The notes beneath the pieces were generated by a model. It ran no database searches, was not told the DNA's origin, and saw only the letters and a list, made by a program, of their open reading frames with translations. Position numbers and translations under genes: made by a program. Positions 1-6,713 of a stretch of 10,316 bases of DNA are shown here, in pieces (position 1 is the stretch's first letter; the number at the start of each line of letters is the position of its first letter). Origin of the DNA: Thiotrichaceae bacterium UBA7359 (GTDB lineage: Bacteria; Pseudomonadota; Gammaproteobacteria; Eutrophobiales; Eutrophobiaceae). The DNA lies in the NCBI GenBank assembly GCA_905182825.1, contig CAJJDJ010000028.1, forward strand, positions 1 through 10,316. Reading direction: 5' to 3'.

Positions 1-185
1 TGGCTCATTTAGTATTTTAGTGTACTATTTAAGCTAGAATATAGAGATAACTTAATGATAAATTTAGGAATAAAAATAATAGCTACAAACCCGGAGCGAT
101 AAAATATTTTTAAAAAAATGTCTCAGCATGACAAGGTTATGTTTACATCTAAAGTATTAAACGGGAATGCGGATTAAATCTAAAA
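1..185. other. Upstream non-coding stretch before the response regulator gene
   Basis: No gene is supported here. The stretch is very AT-rich. A TTTACA at 142-147 resembles a -35 box, but no convincing -10 box follows at 16-18 bp. A TAAAAT at 100-105 resembles a -10 box but lacks a matching -35. A 19-codon reading frame from ATG 118 to TAA 177 has no ribosome binding site at a sensible distance and is not called. The promoter of the response regulator gene may lie here or left of the window. Confidence 0.5.
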
Positions 186-566
186 ATGAGTGATGATAAA
201 AAAACCGTAGTTATAGTAGACGATAACGCTACTGTGAGAGCATTATTCGCGCGCAGCACGGAAGATCTAAATCTTGATTTAATAAGTTTTGATTGTGCTG
301 AAACATCTATGGTATACCTGAAAGATAATAAACCAAGTCTACTATTCCTTGATATTATCATGCCAGTTAAGGATGGCTTTACTTTTCTATCAGAATTAAG
401 ACGGTTAGAATTACATAGGGATACATCCGTGATAATGATCACTTCAAAGGATTATGCTCAGGATAGAACTACGGCTAATGAGCTCGGAGCATTAGAATTT
501 ATAACTAAGCCGATGCCGATGCGTGCAATAACCGATATCATTAGTAAATATATTAGTAAAATTTAA
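186..566 (+). CDS. Single-domain response regulator (CheY-like receiver)
   Basis: This 126-residue protein is a stand-alone phosphoreceiver domain with no output domain. The acidic pocket is D12/D13 in the VDDN motif, the phosphoacceptor is D56 in FLDIIMP, the switch Thr is T86 (MITSKD) and the conserved Lys is K108 in TKP. It should accept phosphate from a histidine kinase and signal through protein contact, in the cytoplasm. No kinase gene is in view. The ATG at 186 gives a full-length receiver; the upstream GGAT at 171-174 is a weak ribosome binding site. The stop lies 3 bp before the next ATG, so this gene and the metallo-hydrolase are almost certainly cotranscribed and probably act together. 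The receiver family is certain from motifs; the role is unknown. Confidence 0.93.
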   Translation: MSDDKKTVVIVDDNATVRALFARSTEDLNLDLISFDCAETSMVYLKDNKPSLLFLDIIMPVKDGFTFLSELRRLELHRDTSVIMITSKDYAQDRTTANELGALEFITKPMPMRAITDIISKYISKI

Positions 567-569
567 AAT

Positions 570-1481
570 ATGTCAAAGCCCTACATCCGATTTTGGGGAG
601 TGCGAGGTTCTTATGCCGCACCTTTTCCCACACATCTTAAAGTTGGTGGTAACACATCATGCGTTGAGGTAAATGTAGATGATACCGTACTTATCTGTGA
701 TGCAGGCACCGGTATAATTCCACTGGGTAATAAACTGGTAGCAGAAGCTAAGAATAAAGAACTATTAATAGTTTTAACACATTATCATTGGGATCATATT
801 TGCGGTCTGCCATTTTTTGTACCTGCTTTTATACCTGACTGGAATTTAACTTTTTTCGGTCCAGGTGACTCAAAACAAGAGGTCAAACAAAAGCTTGATT
901 CTCAAATGCAGGCACCTTATTTTCCAGTAGGCACAGAAAGCTGGATGGCAAACATTAATTATCTTGATCCAAGGGATGCAAAATTAAGTACTGGTCCTAT
1001 TGAGATAAGCTATCACAACGTACATCATCCTGGCGTTACATATGGTTATAGAATTAAGGCGGCTAACAAAACTATTATCTATATCTCTGATAATGAATGT
1101 CAATTTCTTGATAAGTCAATCAAGCAAAAAATGTCTGAATTTAATAAAGAAGAGCAGCAAATGTTCCAAGAGATGAACCGAGAAGAGTACGAGTATGAGT
1201 TAAATACAATCCGCGGCGCTGACATTCTGATCCATGATGCTCAATATACGCCTGAAGACTATAAAACCAAGCGTGGCTGGGGCCACTCGTGTTACGTCGA
1301 TGTTGTTAATTATGCAATTGATGCTGATGTTAAAGAATTATACCTCTACCATCATGATCCTTATAATGATGATGATGCTATCGATAAGATACATCAGAAA
1401 TGTGAAATGATGATTAAAGAATGTGGAGCACCGCTAATTTGCAAAATAGCTAGAGAGGGAATGGAGATAGAGCTTGATTAG
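570..1481 (+). CDS. Metallo-beta-lactamase-fold hydrolase (RNase Z / cAMP phosphodiesterase-like)
   Basis: This 303-residue protein starts with FWGVRGS, typical of the COG1235-like branch of the metallo-beta-lactamase superfamily. The metal-binding motif HYHWDH is at residues 71-76 (H71, H73, D75, H76). Further likely ligands are H152/H153, D174 in YISDNE, D223 in HDAQY, H239 in GHS and H261/H262 in HHDP. A highly charged, probably helical insertion lies at about 183-215. No signal peptide is seen, so it should be cytoplasmic. The fold predicts a di-metal phosphodiesterase or other hydrolase, but the substrate cannot be read from sequence. It follows the receiver gene by 3 bp, which suggests that receiver phosphorylation may control it, or that both belong to one signalling pathway; that link is inference. 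Confidence 0.9.
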   Translation: MSKPYIRFWGVRGSYAAPFPTHLKVGGNTSCVEVNVDDTVLICDAGTGIIPLGNKLVAEAKNKELLIVLTHYHWDHICGLPFFVPAFIPDWNLTFFGPGDSKQEVKQKLDSQMQAPYFPVGTESWMANINYLDPRDAKLSTGPIEISYHNVHHPGVTYGYRIKAANKTIIYISDNECQFLDKSIKQKMSEFNKEEQQMFQEMNREEYEYELNTIRGADILIHDAQYTPEDYKTKRGWGHSCYVDVVNYAIDADVKELYLYHHDPYNDDDAIDKIHQKCEMMIKECGAPLICKIAREGMEIELD

Positions 1482-1518
1482 TCATCTCTTAATAAGTTCT
1501 CCTAGTTAATCAAATCCT

Positions 1519-1716
1519 ATGAAAATTTTTCTAAATGGCGATGTTTGCACTATAGAGCAAAAGATGACTATCGAAAAATTAATATCGAGCCTTGATATAG
1601 AAGGTAAATTCGCAATCGAAATAAATCAACATATCATCCCCAGAAGTAAATATGCCGATACATCTATACATCTAGGCGATAATATTGAAATAGTTCAAGC
1701 TATAGGCGGTGGATAA
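1519..1716 (+). CDS. thiS: Sulfur carrier protein ThiS
   Basis: This 65-residue ubiquitin-like protein has the family length and ends in IGGG, the C-terminal Gly-Gly that is adenylated and converted to a thiocarboxylate. ThiS donates sulfur for formation of the thiazole ring of thiamine on ThiG. The start MKIFLNG is typical of ThiS (first beta strand). The gene sits 37 bp after the metallo-hydrolase and 6 bp before thiG, the usual pairing. No strong ribosome binding site is visible before the ATG, and no TPP riboswitch fits in the short upstream gap. The activating enzyme ThiF and the glycine oxidase ThiO (or ThiH) are not in the window, so the pathway must be completed elsewhere. Confidence 0.94.
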   Translation: MKIFLNGDVCTIEQKMTIEKLISSLDIEGKFAIEINQHIIPRSKYADTSIHLGDNIEIVQAIGGG

Positions 1717-1722
1717 ATCTAA

Positions 1723-2508
1723 ATGACTAGAACAGACGCATTCTCAATAGCAGGCACTGATTATTCATCCAGATTATTAGTTGGAACAGGAAAGTATAAT
1801 GATCTGAATGAGACAAAAAATGCGATCGAAACGAGCGGAGCACAAATTGTAACTGTTGCAATTCGTAGACTTAATATTGGACAAAACAAAGAACAACAAA
1901 ACCTGTTAGATGTTATTTCACCCGATAAATATACCATTTTGCCAAATACCGCCGGCTGTTACGATGTTGAATCAGCTGTTAGGACCTGCCGACTAGCTAG
2001 AGAATTATTAAATGGACATGATTTGATAAAACTCGAAGTCCTTGGGGATGAAAAAACATTGTTCCCAGATGTTCCTCAAACTCTTGAAGCAGCAAAACAA
2101 CTTATTGATGATGACTTCAAGGTTATGGTTTATACATCGGACGATCCGATAATGGCTAAAAGATTTGAAGAAATGGGCTGTGTTGCAGTAATGCCTTTAG
2201 CCGCACCGATCGGCTCAGGGTTAGGGATCCGCAATCCATATAATATTCGAACAATTGTTGAAAATGCCAATGTCCCTATTCTAGTCGATGCTGGTGTTGG
2301 TACCGCTTCAGATGCTTCTATTGCCATGGAATTAGGTTGTGATGGTGTTTTAATGAATACAGCCATTGCCCAAGCAAAGAACCCTATTCTAATGGCAAGC
2401 GCAATGAAAAAAGCTATCGAGTCGGGACGTGAAGCTTATTTGGCGGGAAGAATGCCAAGACGTGCTTATGCTAGTGCTTCATCACCAATCGATGGTCATT
2501 TTTTTTAA
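1723..2508 (+). CDS. thiG: Thiazole synthase ThiG
   Basis: ThiG is a TIM-barrel enzyme that builds thiazole phosphate from 1-deoxy-D-xylulose 5-phosphate, dehydroglycine and ThiS thiocarboxylate. The 261-residue length matches the family. The Schiff-base lysine is K103 in LIKLEVLGD; the phosphate-binding loops PIGSGLGI (about 162-169) and VDAGVGTASDA (about 188-198) and the C-terminal AGRMPRRAYASASSP are characteristic. The ATG at 1723 is preceded by GGTGGA at 1708-1713, which overlaps the glycine codons at the end of thiS, so the two genes are probably translationally coupled. Its 3' side has a small AT-only inverted repeat (TAAAAT/ATTTTA near 2520-2534) but no real terminator. Confidence 0.98.
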   Translation: MTRTDAFSIAGTDYSSRLLVGTGKYNDLNETKNAIETSGAQIVTVAIRRLNIGQNKEQQNLLDVISPDKYTILPNTAGCYDVESAVRTCRLARELLNGHDLIKLEVLGDEKTLFPDVPQTLEAAKQLIDDDFKVMVYTSDDPIMAKRFEEMGCVAVMPLAAPIGSGLGIRNPYNIRTIVENANVPILVDAGVGTASDASIAMELGCDGVLMNTAIAQAKNPILMASAMKKAIESGREAYLAGRMPRRAYASASSPIDGHFF

Positions 2509-2554
2509 GTTATTCATATAAAATAGTATTTTATTTAGCAACACTCTTTGCTCC

Positions 2555-3256
2555 TTGAAAGAAAACACAAAAAATAAAAACATCATTCGCAGCTATGTTA
2601 AACGCGAGGGCAGATTAACTAGTTCTCAGCGATATGCGTTGAATAATTATTGGAAGAAACATGGTGTTAACTTGAGCGCTGAAAATCTTGATCTCAAATC
2701 ACTTTATAAACGACGCGGCCCGTTCATCCTTGATATTGGTGTTGGTACTGGTGATTCAACACTCAATCACGCTCAAAAGCATCCAGAAAATAACTATCTT
2801 GCTATCGAAGTCCATCGACCGGGTATTGGTCAGCTATTAAATAAAATAGAGTTGAACAACTTAACGAATATTAAAATCAGTAATCATGATGTAATTGATG
2901 TATTACAAAATCAGATTCCATATCGCTCTGTAAATCAGATATTTATATTCTTCTCTGATCCTTGGCCTAAGATGAAACATCAAAAACGAAGACTTATTAA
3001 TAAACAATTGATCGGATTAGTAAAAGAGAAGATTGCACTTCACGGACGTCTACATATAGCTACAGATTGGCAAGACTATGCTAATCATATTCGAAATTTG
3101 TGTAGTTCGGATCCTGCTCTTATAAATTTATCGGCTAACAAATTATACACTTCGCCAAGACCTGTCTGGCGTATTGAGACTCGGTATGAGGCTCGTGGAT
3201 TGAGACTCAATCATAATGTTTGGGATTTCTGTTACGGGTTCAATTTAAACGTTTAA
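2555..3256 (+). CDS. trmB: tRNA (guanine-N7-)-methyltransferase TrmB
   Basis: TrmB uses S-adenosylmethionine to methylate G46 in the variable loop of tRNAs. The 233-residue protein shows RSYVKREGRLT near the N terminus, the SAM-binding loop DIGVGTGDS at 60-68, EVHRPGIG at 85-92, the active-site block FSDPWPKMKHQKRR at 133-146, ATDW at 169-172 and the C-terminal TRYEARG with a following VWDF. The start is a TTG: there is no in-frame ATG or GTG between the upstream stop at 2519-2521 and the conserved N-terminal block. No good ribosome binding site precedes it, so weak translation is likely. thiS-thiG-trmB is a familiar gammaproteobacterial gene order. The 3' end overlaps the convergent nucleotidase gene by 4 bp. 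Confidence 0.96.
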   Translation: MKENTKNKNIIRSYVKREGRLTSSQRYALNNYWKKHGVNLSAENLDLKSLYKRRGPFILDIGVGTGDSTLNHAQKHPENNYLAIEVHRPGIGQLLNKIELNNLTNIKISNHDVIDVLQNQIPYRSVNQIFIFFSDPWPKMKHQKRRLINKQLIGLVKEKIALHGRLHIATDWQDYANHIRNLCSSDPALINLSANKLYTSPRPVWRIETRYEARGLRLNHNVWDFCYGFNLNV

Positions 3257-3912
3257 AAAATAATATCTTGAAATGAATAGATTGCATCAAACTCTGCTGT
3301 TTCCTGTTCAGGTCTTAGGCTATCAGGTTTTTCTATCGTTAATAAGTTTCTAATACCATATTTTCTTGCTGCTCTCAGTACCATTAGATTGTCGTCAATT
3401 AATAATGTTTCATCACAATTAAAAGGCACTTCTAATTGTAACTTCTTCCAAAAAGGCTCCTCCTCCTTTGCGTGACCAATAGTATGAGCGCTTATGATTC
3501 GATCAAAAAATATGTCAATATTTGTTTTTTCGATCTTCATTTTTATAAGATCTTCATGCGCATTCGTCACCATCACTACAAAGAAATCTGATTCATTTAG
3601 CCGCTGGAGAAATGTTTCGGCGTGCGGCCGATACTTAATCAAATGCTGAACATCTGACTTCAGCTCCAACACATCAAAGTTTAATCGTTCCGTCCAAAAA
3701 TCCAAAGAATACCAAGAAAGTGTTCCCACCTCTTTTGCATACCAGTACCTGAGTTGCTTCTTTGCACTTAAAGCATCTATATTATTTAACGAGCCCCAGT
3801 GAATCGGTAAATACTCTTGCCAAAAGTAGTTATCAAAATTTAAATCAAGCAAAGTCCCATCCATATCTAACAAAACAGTTTTAATAGATTTCCAGTTAAT
3901 GTTAGCTTTCAT
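3253..3912 (-). CDS. yrfG: HAD-superfamily hydrolase, YrfG-like GMP/IMP nucleotidase
   Basis: This 219-residue HAD phosphatase carries the nucleophile motif LLDMDGT with D16 and D18, motif II Thr-Asn at 116-117, a motif III lysine in the 149-157 stretch, and motif IV LIDDN with D173/D174. The N-terminal run after motif I (LDLNFDNYFW) and the HWG that follows closely resemble E. coli YrfG, which dephosphorylates GMP and IMP; substrate identity here is by resemblance only. A cap region of mainly helices lies between about 20 and 105. It is the only minus-strand gene in the window. Its stop overlaps the trmB stop, and it is divergent from cysQ across 58 bp, so a divergent promoter pair must lie in 3913-3970. 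In many gammaproteobacteria nudE sits between these two genes; it is absent here. Confidence 0.88.
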   Translation of the reverse strand: MKANINWKSIKTVLLDMDGTLLDLNFDNYFWQEYLPIHWGSLNNIDALSAKKQLRYWYAKEVGTLSWYSLDFWTERLNFDVLELKSDVQHLIKYRPHAETFLQRLNESDFFVVMVTNAHEDLIKMKIEKTNIDIFFDRIISAHTIGHAKEEEPFWKKLQLEVPFNCDETLLIDDNLMVLRAARKYGIRNLLTIEKPDSLRPEQETAEFDAIYSFQDIIF

Positions 3913-3970
3913 ATTATTTTGGGATACCCATGATGAATTTTATAACTTACAAGGATATCAAACAGATTAA

Positions 3971-4780
3971 ATGAATGAAATTAAACATCGCGATTTAGAG
4001 GAACTAGCTTCTAAAGTATTAAATATCTCTTATATAGCAGGCGCCAAGATACTTGAGATTTATGGGACAAGTTTCTCAGTGGATAATAAAAAGGACAATT
4101 CTCCTGTTACTGCAGCAGATATGATCGCGCATAATACGATATGTGAACATCTAACAAAATTAACACCATCTATCCCTATACTCTCAGAAGAATCATCAGA
4201 TGTGAGTTTCAGTGATTCTTACAAATGGCAACAATATTGGCTCGTAGATCCTTTAGATGGTACTCGCGAATTTATAAAACGTAACGATGAATTCTCTGTG
4301 AATATTGCGTTAATTGAAGGTCACCGAGCTATTTTAGGAGTAGTCTTAATTCCAGTAACGGGCATCTGTTATACAGCATCTGTTAATCATGGAGCCTACA
4401 AACATCATAACGATGGTGACACTAATCAAATCTCAGTAAGAAAAACTGACTCAAATAATATCATTGTAGCTGGCAGTCGTTCACACGGAAATAAACAACA
4501 AAATGCATTTATACAAAAGCTCAACAACCCAGAAGTACTTTCAATTGGTAGTTCTCTAAAATTTTGTGTTATCGCCGAAGGAAAAGCTGACATTTACCCA
4601 CGTTTTGGCTCAACATCTGAATGGGATACTGCCGCAGCACAGATAATTGTTGAAGAGGCTGGCGGCATTGTCGTAGACATGAATTTTAATCAACTTAAAT
4701 ACAACACCAAAGAGTCTATATTAAATCCTGAATTTTTTGTTATTGCAGATAAACAATTTGATTGGCAGCAGTATCTTTAG
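3971..4780 (+). CDS. cysQ: 3'(2'),5'-bisphosphate nucleotidase CysQ
   Basis: CysQ hydrolyses 3'-phosphoadenosine 5'-phosphate, a by-product of sulfate assimilation and a toxic inhibitor of exonucleases, to AMP. The 269-residue protein is of family length and has the inositol-monophosphatase-like metal sites: SPVTAAD at 44-50, E73/E74 in ILSEESS, DPLDGTREF at 93-101 (D93, D96) and D219 in SEWDTAA, followed by the EEAGG turn. The ATG at 3971 is preceded by AAGGA at 3951-3955, a rather long 15-base spacing. It is transcribed divergently from the nucleotidase gene. No hairpin-plus-T-tract terminator is seen just after the stop, and more than 1.1 kb without an intact gene follows. Confidence 0.95.
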   Translation: MNEIKHRDLEELASKVLNISYIAGAKILEIYGTSFSVDNKKDNSPVTAADMIAHNTICEHLTKLTPSIPILSEESSDVSFSDSYKWQQYWLVDPLDGTREFIKRNDEFSVNIALIEGHRAILGVVLIPVTGICYTASVNHGAYKHHNDGDTNQISVRKTDSNNIIVAGSRSHGNKQQNAFIQKLNNPEVLSIGSSLKFCVIAEGKADIYPRFGSTSEWDTAAAQIIVEEAGGIVVDMNFNQLKYNTKESILNPEFFVIADKQFDWQQYL

Positions 4781-5163
4781 TTAGCTACTAGTCCAATCCT
4801 CCATCGTCATGAAACATAAGCCAACCCAAGTAACTTGTGACTGATTTGAATACAGAACCAACTCACTTTTTAAACCTCTTTTAGAGAAACTAGAGCAAAT
4901 AGAGCTTCTTTATAGAAATTTCAAAATGTATGATTATTATGTAATCAATTATTCGTATGATCTTATTAAAAACGTATGAACTGATTTATCTCACCTCTTT
5001 TCCTATCTCAACTCGCATTGACTCGACATCACTAGCTTTAAAAAAGTTTGGTTAATTATCAGATATATTTATTCATAGCAGAATGTCATTAAATTCTATT
5101 AAAAAAACTGTAAATCCAACTTTTATATAATTTTAATTCTAAATATATCATTCATTCAAAAGT

Positions 5164-5244
5164 TTACATTCTCAACAGCAGCTATTTGCCAGTTAATCTT
5201 TTTTCATTTTTGATTGCGCTACTAATATCTATCTGAGAATGTAA
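5164..5244. repeat. Inverted repeat, 11 bp perfect arms with 59-base loop
   Basis: TTACATTCTCA at 5164-5174 is the exact reverse complement of TGAGAATGTAA at 5234-5244, and two further outer positions could pair as G-U in RNA. The loop of 59 bases includes a T-rich run (about 5198-5211). It could be a structured RNA, a relic mobile-element end or coincidence in AT-rich DNA; no target-site duplication was recognised. Confidence 0.35.
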
Positions 5245-5298
5245 GTCCATAATATTAATGTGTTTAGATAGGCTATTTCACTATTCTTGAGAGTAGGC

Positions 5299-5606
5299 AT
5301 GAATTCACATCATATCCACGATGATGAATTTAGCGTAAGTTTATGTGGTAATAGTTCTAGCTTTGCTAATAGTTGTGTCAAGATGACTTTTTTGGCATGG
5401 GTTTGAAAGCATCAGTACCATTTTTTTAATGTTGAAGTTGGTGGTGCAGCGAAAGAGGATTATGTCACTGATTACATTGGATTATAATACAGATACTAAA
5501 ACCGATGACATCTCATCAATTACTTCTAGATTTAATCCACATAACCACTCATCAGTGTGAGTACTCACTACAAAAAAATGTAGAACTGGCAAATACTAAT
5601 ATGTAA
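5299..5606 (+). pseudogene. Possible decayed gene for an outer-membrane-barrel-like protein
   Basis: Protein-like fragments follow one another in the plus strand with frame changes. A 35-codon frame starts at ATG 5299 behind GAGAG and includes DDEFSVSLCGNSSSFANSC. A second frame from 5382 reads DDFFGMGLKASVPFF and stops just after a run of seven T. Removing one T continues it into VEVGGAAKEDYVTDYIG (from 5431). A third frame then reads DYNTDTKTDDISSITSRF, and from about 5550 another reads EYSLQKNVELANTNM. Alternating polar and hydrophobic residues, Gly/Asn richness and the EYSLQKNVEL-like strand recall outer-membrane beta barrels, but no family can be named. At least three to four frame breaks would be needed. 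Base composition is G-richer than the flanks, which supports a coding past. It could still be chance. Confidence 0.35.
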
Positions 5607-5834
5607 TTTATACCCCCCATTCGTAGTTCTTATCAATTTCTATGAATCAACAAAGTAATTTATCAAATCTAACATTGATTTAAAGTAGTCCTTTTTAAAA
5701 TATTCTTAACTATTTCACCACAGAGTTGTTTTAGAACCACTAAGATATATTTATTTAAAACAGAGTTATGATGTTAAAAATCTTATTCATTGTCCTAGAC
5801 AAAATAATTATTATTAAATGACGCTGTCTCAGTG

Positions 5835-5863
5835 TTGCCATTGATATATCAATCCCATATGCT
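5835..5863 (+). promoter_or_regulatory. Candidate sigma70 promoter of the proteorhodopsin gene
   Basis: TTGCCA at 5835-5840 (five of six matches to the -35 consensus) is followed after 17 bases by TATGCT at 5858-5863 (four of six matches to the -10 consensus). Transcription would start near 5870 and leave a leader of about 54 bases. Placement before the proteorhodopsin gene fits, but other AT-rich boxes downstream could also serve as a -10. Confidence 0.35.
5840..5853. promoter_or_regulatory. Perfect 14 bp palindrome, candidate operator
   Basis: ATTGATATATCAAT is its own reverse complement. It lies almost entirely in the spacer between the candidate -35 and -10 boxes of the proteorhodopsin gene, where a dimeric repressor would block RNA polymerase. 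No regulator in the window is an obvious partner. The site is AT-rich, so chance is not excluded. Confidence 0.35.
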
Positions 5864-5908
5864 CTGAGGGTAGATATTTTCAAAATAACTAAAAATTAAT
5901 AACATCAG

Positions 5909-5923
5909 TAGGGGGTTATGTAG
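5909..5923 (+). promoter_or_regulatory. Proteorhodopsin ribosome binding site with ATG-TAG leader
   Basis: The G-rich run ending at 5915 (TAGGGGG, 5909-5915) is the strongest Shine-Dalgarno-like site in the window and lies 8 bases before the ATG at 5924, which settles that start. Between them is ATG TAG at 5918-5923, in frame with and directly abutting the true start; its ATG is only 2 bases from the G run, too close for efficient initiation. Confidence 0.7.
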
Positions 5924-6688
5924 ATGCAATTGAAATTTATAAGCAAACTTATGCCGTTTTTAATCTTATTTCCAGCAACTAGTTTTGCTGCTGGACACGG
6001 TGGTGCACTGAATCCAACAGACGCCGTAGGCATCAGCTTTTGGGTTATTTCGGTAGCAATGGTTGCTGCGACAGTTTTCTTTTTGATGGAAACTCAACGA
6101 GTTCCTGATAAATGGAAAACTTCTATGGTGGTCGGCGCATTAGTAACATTAGTTGCCGCGATTCATTATTTTTATATGCGTGATGTTTGGGTCGCCACTG
6201 GTGAATCACCAACGGTGTTTCGATATGTAGATTGGTTAATCACAGTTCCATTACAAATGATTGAGTTCTATCTGATCTTATCAGCTGTGACCGCAGTCGC
6301 TTTTGGTGTCTTCTGGAGATTATTAATCGGTACATTGGTTATGCTTCTTGGTGGATATTTAGGCGAAGCTGGTCAAATAGATGCCACTGTTGGTTTCGTT
6401 ATTGGGATGCTCGGTTGGTTTTTCATCTTGTATGAAATCTTTTTGGGTGAAGCATCTAAGATATCTGCGAATGATGCACCTGCCTCAGTTCAATCAGCAT
6501 TTTCTACTATGAAGTGGATTGTCACGATTGGTTGGGCAATTTACCCCATCGGATATGCTATCGGATACCTAGGTGGTGGAATGGATGGAGGCAGTTTAAA
6601 TCTGATATACAACATAGCAGATGTCATTAATAAAATTGCTTTTTGTCTAGTAATCTGGGCTTGCGCCACGTCAGAGTCAAGAGCTTAA
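5924..6688 (+). CDS. Proteorhodopsin, blue-tuned light-driven proton pump
   Basis: This 254-residue protein is a seven-helix microbial rhodopsin with a cleavable N-terminal signal (hydrophobic core about 9-20, likely cleavage after SFA). The retinal Schiff-base lysine is K237 in ADVINKIAF. In helix C, D103 (proton acceptor), T107 and E114 (proton donor) give the DTE motif of outward proton pumps, and H81 matches the histidine that pairs with the acceptor. Q111 is at the site called 105 in the reference green proteorhodopsin; Gln there marks blue absorption, as in deeper or clear oceanic water. F158 sits where xanthorhodopsins have the small Gly that opens the carotenoid-antenna site, so an antenna is unlikely. 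It acts in the inner membrane to make proton motive force from light. The downstream crt genes supply the retinal precursor. Confidence 0.99.
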   Translation: MQLKFISKLMPFLILFPATSFAAGHGGALNPTDAVGISFWVISVAMVAATVFFLMETQRVPDKWKTSMVVGALVTLVAAIHYFYMRDVWVATGESPTVFRYVDWLITVPLQMIEFYLILSAVTAVAFGVFWRLLIGTLVMLLGGYLGEAGQIDATVGFVIGMLGWFFILYEIFLGEASKISANDAPASVQSAFSTMKWIVTIGWAIYPIGYAIGYLGGGMDGGSLNLIYNIADVINKIAFCLVIWACATSESRA

Positions 6689-6713
6689 CTATCTGAAACT
6701 TGATGATATGGAG

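Larger units (their letters stand above)
4781..5923. other. Long intergenic region between cysQ and proteorhodopsin
   Basis: About 1.14 kb without an intact gene on either strand, in sharp contrast with the tight packing elsewhere. The left 500 bases are AT-rich with only short open stretches, such as two 20-25 codon minus-strand tails near 4786-4860 and 4986-5055 that I cannot assign. The part from 5299 to 5606 is visibly richer in G and has protein-like sequence in changing frames (see pseudogene entry). The right end holds the probable proteorhodopsin promoter and leader. No tRNA, rRNA, insertion sequence or CRISPR pattern is seen. Confidence 0.75.

Noticed and set aside
118..177. 19-codon frame before the response regulator
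   Set aside because: No ribosome binding site at suitable spacing and no recognisable features.
149..442. Minus-strand open frame opposite the response regulator
   Set aside because: Lies antisense to a clear receiver gene, has no family features or ribosome binding site.
1482..1518. TPP riboswitch before thiS
   Set aside because: The 37-base gap is too short for a TPP aptamer and contains none of its conserved elements.
2130..2366. Minus-strand open frame within thiG
   Set aside because: Antisense shadow of a conserved thiG coding region.
2519..2534. Inverted repeat TAAAAT/ATTTTA after thiG as a terminator
   Set aside because: Only AT pairs, 6 bp stem and no T tract; too weak to call.
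4786..5055. Short minus-strand protein-like tails after cysQ, one ending YLGWLMFHDDGGLD and one ending VESMRVEIGKEVR
   Set aside because: Each is only about 20-25 codons after a stop and neither matches a family I can name; chance is as likely as relic coding.
5061..5755. 13-base direct repeat AGATATATTTATT at 5061-5073 and 5743-5755
   Set aside because: Pure AT-rich word apart from one G, likely by composition; no other sign of a duplicated segment or mobile element.
5768..5821. 17-residue hydrophobic frame MMLKILFIVLDKIIIIK
   Set aside because: Very short, no good ribosome binding site; hydrophobic runs are expected by chance from AT-rich DNA.
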